From Ricordea florida (lineage: Eukaryota; Cnidaria; Anthozoa; Corallimorpharia; Ricordeidae), in NCBI GenBank assembly GCA_949710005.1, contig OX453276.1, forward strand, positions 21,910,849 through 21,974,848: 64,000 nt of DNA. Reading direction: 5' to 3'. The notes below the pieces were generated by a model that worked only from the letters and a program-made list of their open reading frames with translations, was not told the DNA's origin and made no database searches. This document shows positions 60,240 through 64,000 of the stretch, in pieces; position 1 is the stretch's first letter, and every line of letters starts with the position of its first letter. A program made the translations under genes and the position numbers.

Positions 60240-61275
60240 CTTCTTATCAATCAAAAACAAAATATTTACTCGCTAAATATGAACTCCCCAAACAAGTCGA
60301 TAAGATATGTCATCACTGTGGCAGTACCGGAGCCGATAAGCCAGTCGAGAATTGTCCAGCATATGGTAAACAATGCTTAAAATGCGGCAAGTACAGTCAC
60401 TAACCAAAAGCTGTCACGCCGGGCGAACAAAACACTCAAATGAACAGACATGAAAACAACACAGATAGGAACAAGACAAGAGGAGTCAACACCGAATTCA
60501 TTGTGATCAAGGAAAAACGGATTCACCACCACTCATCTGTAAAGATGTCCTACTCCAGCTAGGAATGCTGAAAATTGACCCAGAGGGCAAACTGAGAGAA
60601 CCAAATGAACTCAGAATCAAGACAGTAAAAACATCCGACAGGGTAGAAAAGCTCCTTACCAAATACAGCAACATCTTTAAAGGGATCGGTTGCTTTAAAG
60701 AAAGATATGGAGGTGAAACTCGAGATGGATCCTACAGCAACACCAGTAGCGCAGAAATTAAGAAACGTCCCTTGTCACCTACAGAAACCACTCAATAATG
60801 GCTAGAAGCAGACATAGAGAAAGAAATCTTTGAACAAGTACCGACCAATGTAGCAATAACATGGTGTTCACCACCGATGGTTCAAGCTAAGCCAAACTTT
60901 GTCGAAAGAGAGAAAGACTGCTTCGAAGCATATATGATCAGGGCAAGCATCGACATGAGAATTCCGAATGCATCCATGAAAAGAAGCCGATGTGTACAAG
61001 CACCAACGATTGATGACTTCATATACCACCTCCACGATTGCAAAGTACTCTAAAAACTCGATCTCAAGCAGCGATACTATCAATTGACACTTGGCCCACA
61101 AACTAGGAAGATCGCAACCTTCAGTACCCCATGGGGAAACTATCGCCCAAACGACTGATCTTCGGCGCGAAATCATATCAAAACATCTTAGATGAAGCCA
61201 TCCAAGGATCTAACAGACCACAGAGAGAGCGACGGAGAGCGAAAAGATTTGAAGACTACCACATCTATTCTTAGG
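60240..61275 (+). pseudogene. Decayed Gypsy gag-pol relic, related to element 1
   Basis: Plus strand, many stops. A zinc-knuckle remnant ENCPAYGKQCLKCGKYSH, the protease-to-RT linker MLKIDPEGKLREPNELRIKTV and IFKGIGCFKE, then RT pieces RASIDMRIPNASMKRSRCVQAP and FSTPWGNY. It jumps at about 61195 to the C-terminal tail NRPQRERRRAKRFEDY, so RNase H and integrase are deleted. Its gag-pol text is clearly closer to element 1 than to element 2. Confidence 0.8.
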
Positions 61276-61280
61276 ATCAA

Positions 61281-61678
61281 GAACACATATGAACACTGTT
61301 GAGTTAACTTTATTTCCTCAAAATGAACTGATTTTACTTGACTACTATGGTTGAAAAGAACTTTGATCTGTAGATCTAAGAAAAGAAAGAAGAAATGTAG
61401 TATCCAATCAGAATCGACCTTATGTACTCACACAATTAGCATATTATGTAATCAAATATATCAGTTGATCTTGGTATGGCGTGTGGTCACAAGACTTATA
61501 GTCTGACAAATTTGATTTATTTGAAACGACAAAAGTCAAATTATGCCGCTGATTTGAAGGTGATGTCAAAAACACGCTTATACATGCTTAAACAAACACA
61601 ACTTATTGACCAATGACAGCGTGCGGACTAACTCTTTTATCTAATAACTTGAATGTGGAGACCTTGGTGGCTTACCAT
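61281..61678. other. No gene recognised
   Basis: AT-rich flank of the Gypsy relic, possibly including remnants of its 3' end; no LTR pair found. Confidence 0.4.
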
Positions 61679-62294
61679 TTACAAAAAGGTTTCCGGAAAT
61701 TCCGGTTGGGAAGTAAATGGGACACAGATTTCCTGGGCGTTCCGGTGGACATTTTCCGGGAGCAACGGTATGTCTAAAGAGATAGTCCTGTTTTTTCCGA
61801 TCAGAATGTTTCCAACAGAATCTCGTACTTCATTTCCTTTAAACTCAACTATAATACCTGTTATTGGATAAATCAAACGAGTTGATTAAGTAAGTTATAC
61901 CACCGTAAGGTGAATGGGAGGTGCTGACGTTTCGAGCGTTAGCCCTTCGTCGGAGCTCGAAACGTCAGCACCTCCCATTCACCTTACGGTGGTATAACTT
62001 ACTTAATCAACTCGTTTGATTTATCCAATTTCTTGTGTTTCAATTTCCCACCGACGCAGCACCAGTTTCTTTAGAAACTATTCCCACAATACTTATAATA
62101 CCTGTTGTTGTCAGCTCTCTGGGTTTTGCAAGTAGTGGACGATAATCCCTAATTGAATTTCCCAAACAGTACACTGACTGGTTTCCCTTTAAATGGTAAA
62201 CAACCCTCCCTTTACCAGGTTTCTCGGTGTGCACGAACCCACGAGGTTTCGTAATCGAGGCGAAACCTATAATGCTGAAATTTGTTGCTACCAT
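61679..62294 (-). other. Unrecognised minus-strand reading frames split by a hairpin
   Basis: 62294-62040 (MVATNFSIIGFASITKPRGFV, then KGRVVYHLKGNQSVYCLGN) and 61876-61679 (ISLDIPLLPENVHRNAQEIC) have protein-like composition and share a TGII element near their junction. They are separated by the 165-bp hairpin. No family recognised; could be a dead gene or repeat. Confidence 0.3.
61864..62028. mobile_element. Perfect 165-bp hairpin element
   Basis: Two 74-bp arms (61864-61937 and 61955-62028) appear perfectly complementary around a 17-nt loop (gttagcccttcgtcgga). No open frame. Likely a foldback MITE, inserted into the reading frames around it. Confidence 0.88.
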
Positions 62295-62503
62295 TGTTTT
62301 TTACTGGGATGCCTGTGGCAATTCCGGTCTTAAAATGGGGTTCGTTTTTAACTCAATCATATGCGCGCAGCGCAGTGAATGAGTTGTTGTGGGGGCCGGA
62401 TTTGCGGACAATTAATTGCGTGGACAATTAATTGCGTAGACAGAAATCAAATTGATATCAAATTCCTTCTGGCTCGCAATGCTTGCTGGATCCACGTTCT
62501 CTC

Positions 62504-63057
62504 ATGGCAGCCATTTTTTGGAGGAGTTCTGCTTCCAGCTGCTTTGCCGGCGCGCCGTCTTTTTGGGTGAGTAACAATTGCTTTATTGTGCTTTAAATAC
62601 CTGAGCTCTAAAGTATACAGTGCACACATCAATCATAGCGGCCTGCAGTCACATTAAAACCTTAAAAGAGCTCCCGATTCGATCAAATTTGACGGTCGCT
62701 GCGTTCAATTGCTATATAAACCGCTACCAAACTGCGAAACAATACCGCATCAAAATACGAAATAAAGCCTTCTTCATAAATGGGTATCAGTCACATTATT
62801 TTCATTTATACGCAACGCTACGAAGTTCATGAAGTTCAAGTTTGCACCTCATTGTTGGTAAGCTTCGCTCGTTCATTTGTCAATCACAGGGACATGCGAA
62901 GTCGAAAGAATCTCAACACGAGACAAAAGTGGAGGACTTGATGACAAACTCTGAAGATACTGATAATTATGGTGACAGGCAAAAAAGTTTGCGGCTTTTC
63001 TGGTCCTCACAAGACTTTTATATTCCTCAGAATGTTATTGTTGGTGATAGCAACTAA
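62504..63057 (+). CDS. Possible small two-exon gene, 76 aa
   Basis: Exon 1 is 62504-62566 (MAAIFWRSSASSCFAG..., donor GTGAGT). Exon 2 is 62890-63057 (acceptor 'caatcacag', reading GHAKSKESQHETKVEDL up to TAA). Both borders are phase 0. The first exon lies in a locally GC-rich, promoter-like patch. No family recognised. Weak evidence; could be chance. Confidence 0.28.
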
Positions 63058-63267
63058 TTGTTGTTGTTGTTGATCAAAGAGGACAAAGAAATTAAGATAA
63101 TGATCATAAGTTGCTCTAACAATCAAAGAGGACAAAAACTATGTCAGTGAAGATATAGAACTAAATATACTTTGTAATTCTCACTGTTCCTGTTATAATA
63201 ATTTGGTAATGCCACTTGAGGCAAAGAAGTATGCAGGTTTTCTGACCCTCACAAGACTTCTCTATGG

Positions 63268-63413
63268 AATGATTTCCACACAGGCCCCTACTTCATTATG
63301 CATGTTGAAGCTGTCTTGTCTGGTGCAATGCATGTGCAAATATTTCTTGTGTTCGAAGAACGAAGTAGTATAGTTACAGAAAGCGTAATGAAGTAGGGAC
63401 CTGTGCAGAAATC
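63268..63413. mobile_element. MITE, ~146 bp, copy 2
   Basis: Same family as 54558-54705: 'aatgatttccacacagg.ccctacttcattatgcatg' at the left and 'aatgaagtagggacctgtgcagaaatc' at the right. Confidence 0.8.
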
Positions 63414-64000
63414 TTATCCTTCTCTATTCCTGAGAATATTATTGTTGTTGATCGCAAGTTATAAATGTTGTTGTTGATCTTAAGTTATTCTTGCGATCAA
63501 AGACAACAAAGAAATTACCGTAAAGTTCCATGTATATACCGCGCCTTTTTCCTCAAAATTAAAGTCAAAAATCGGCGGTGCGGCTTATCTACGGAAACAT
63601 CTGTGGTTGGAGTTCTTAAAGGCCTAATTAATATTCATAAAAACGTCTTATAAGATGTCACTAAATAAAGATACACACAAACTGAAAGCATGTTCATGTT
63701 GTTCATTGACTTTTATACGAGTGGTGGCTCCTAAGGGAGCCGTTTGTACAGTGTTCGTGTCTTTAAACATTCACCGGCGTTTCTTGTTCTCCAACAGTTC
63801 TTTCAAGCGATTTAATTTCGCTTTACTTGAACAACTAAACACCAACCTACACGGAGTCTCCATTCATCCGCAAAGTTGTTTCACTTCAACACGTATCTTT
63901 TCGCCATGTGCGAGAAAGTACCAGTATATTCTGTGTTGTTTTGCTTAGACCCAGACTCCTCTGCACGTTTGAAAGCTTGGTCGCTAAGCATTCGTTCGTT
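63414..64000. other. Window end, no gene recognised
   Basis: The plus frame at 63655-63948 is open for 97 codons without a family motif. A minus-strand coding exon (KAKLNRLKELLENKK-like) could be present but is not supported. Confidence 0.35.

Overview
This looks like nuclear DNA of an animal, most likely a cnidarian and probably an anthozoan such as a stony coral. It is AT-rich, has spliced genes with GT-AG introns, and carries one clear metazoan gene: a receptor tyrosine kinase with a Frizzled-type cysteine-rich domain. Most of the rest is mobile DNA (Helitron, P-like, MULE-like and hairpin elements, two Ty3/Gypsy LTR elements, several LINEs, a SINE and one Polinton) of kinds I know to be common in cnidarian genomes. 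Species cannot be told from the window.

Layout. 1-783 is a Helitron Rep fragment. 1036-2716 is repeat copy A, whose inverted partner copy B fills about 25889-31360. 2718-10075 is a region bounded by ~258-bp inverted repeats; it holds a broken Cys-rich gene that was hit by a LINE tail and by a 4.8-kb Gypsy element (3896-8720, TSD ctggt). A SINE lies at 10318-10680. The receptor kinase gene runs leftward from 16654 to 12064 in seven visible exons. 16980-18139 is a small TIR element with a RecQ-like helicase fragment. A LINE (21790-25690) is split by a 1.57-kb MULE-like element with a 9-bp TSD. Copy B is split by a 3.4-kb P-like element (26754-30182). A second, young Gypsy element with identical LTRs lies at 31687-36260. 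The right end (51777-64000) holds weak host exons, hairpin MITEs, a LINE with ORF1 and endonuclease remnants, a perfect 305-bp tandem duplication and a decayed Gypsy pol.

The centrepiece is an 11.7-kb Polinton (Maverick) at 38341-50078. It is much more GC-rich than its surroundings and bounded by ~250-bp TIRs and a 5-bp direct repeat (aaagg). It encodes a retroviral-type integrase, the N-terminal part of protein-primed PolB, an FtsK/HerA-type packaging ATPase, a major capsid protein, a penton-like minor capsid protein, several small membrane or coiled-coil proteins and proteins I cannot name. PolB is cut off before its polymerase domain and fused tail-to-tail to the integrase, so a large internal deletion has removed the replicative core. 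The capsid protein and one small membrane protein carry an in-frame stop, and the penton gene a frameshift. A short TATATA-like motif sits just before nearly every start codon.

The Polinton sits inside exon 2 of a predicted four-exon host gene (38087-51505). If it and one TSD copy are skipped, all splice phases agree and a 265-codon reading frame plus stop results. That makes the insertion both a likely gene knockout and a datable event.
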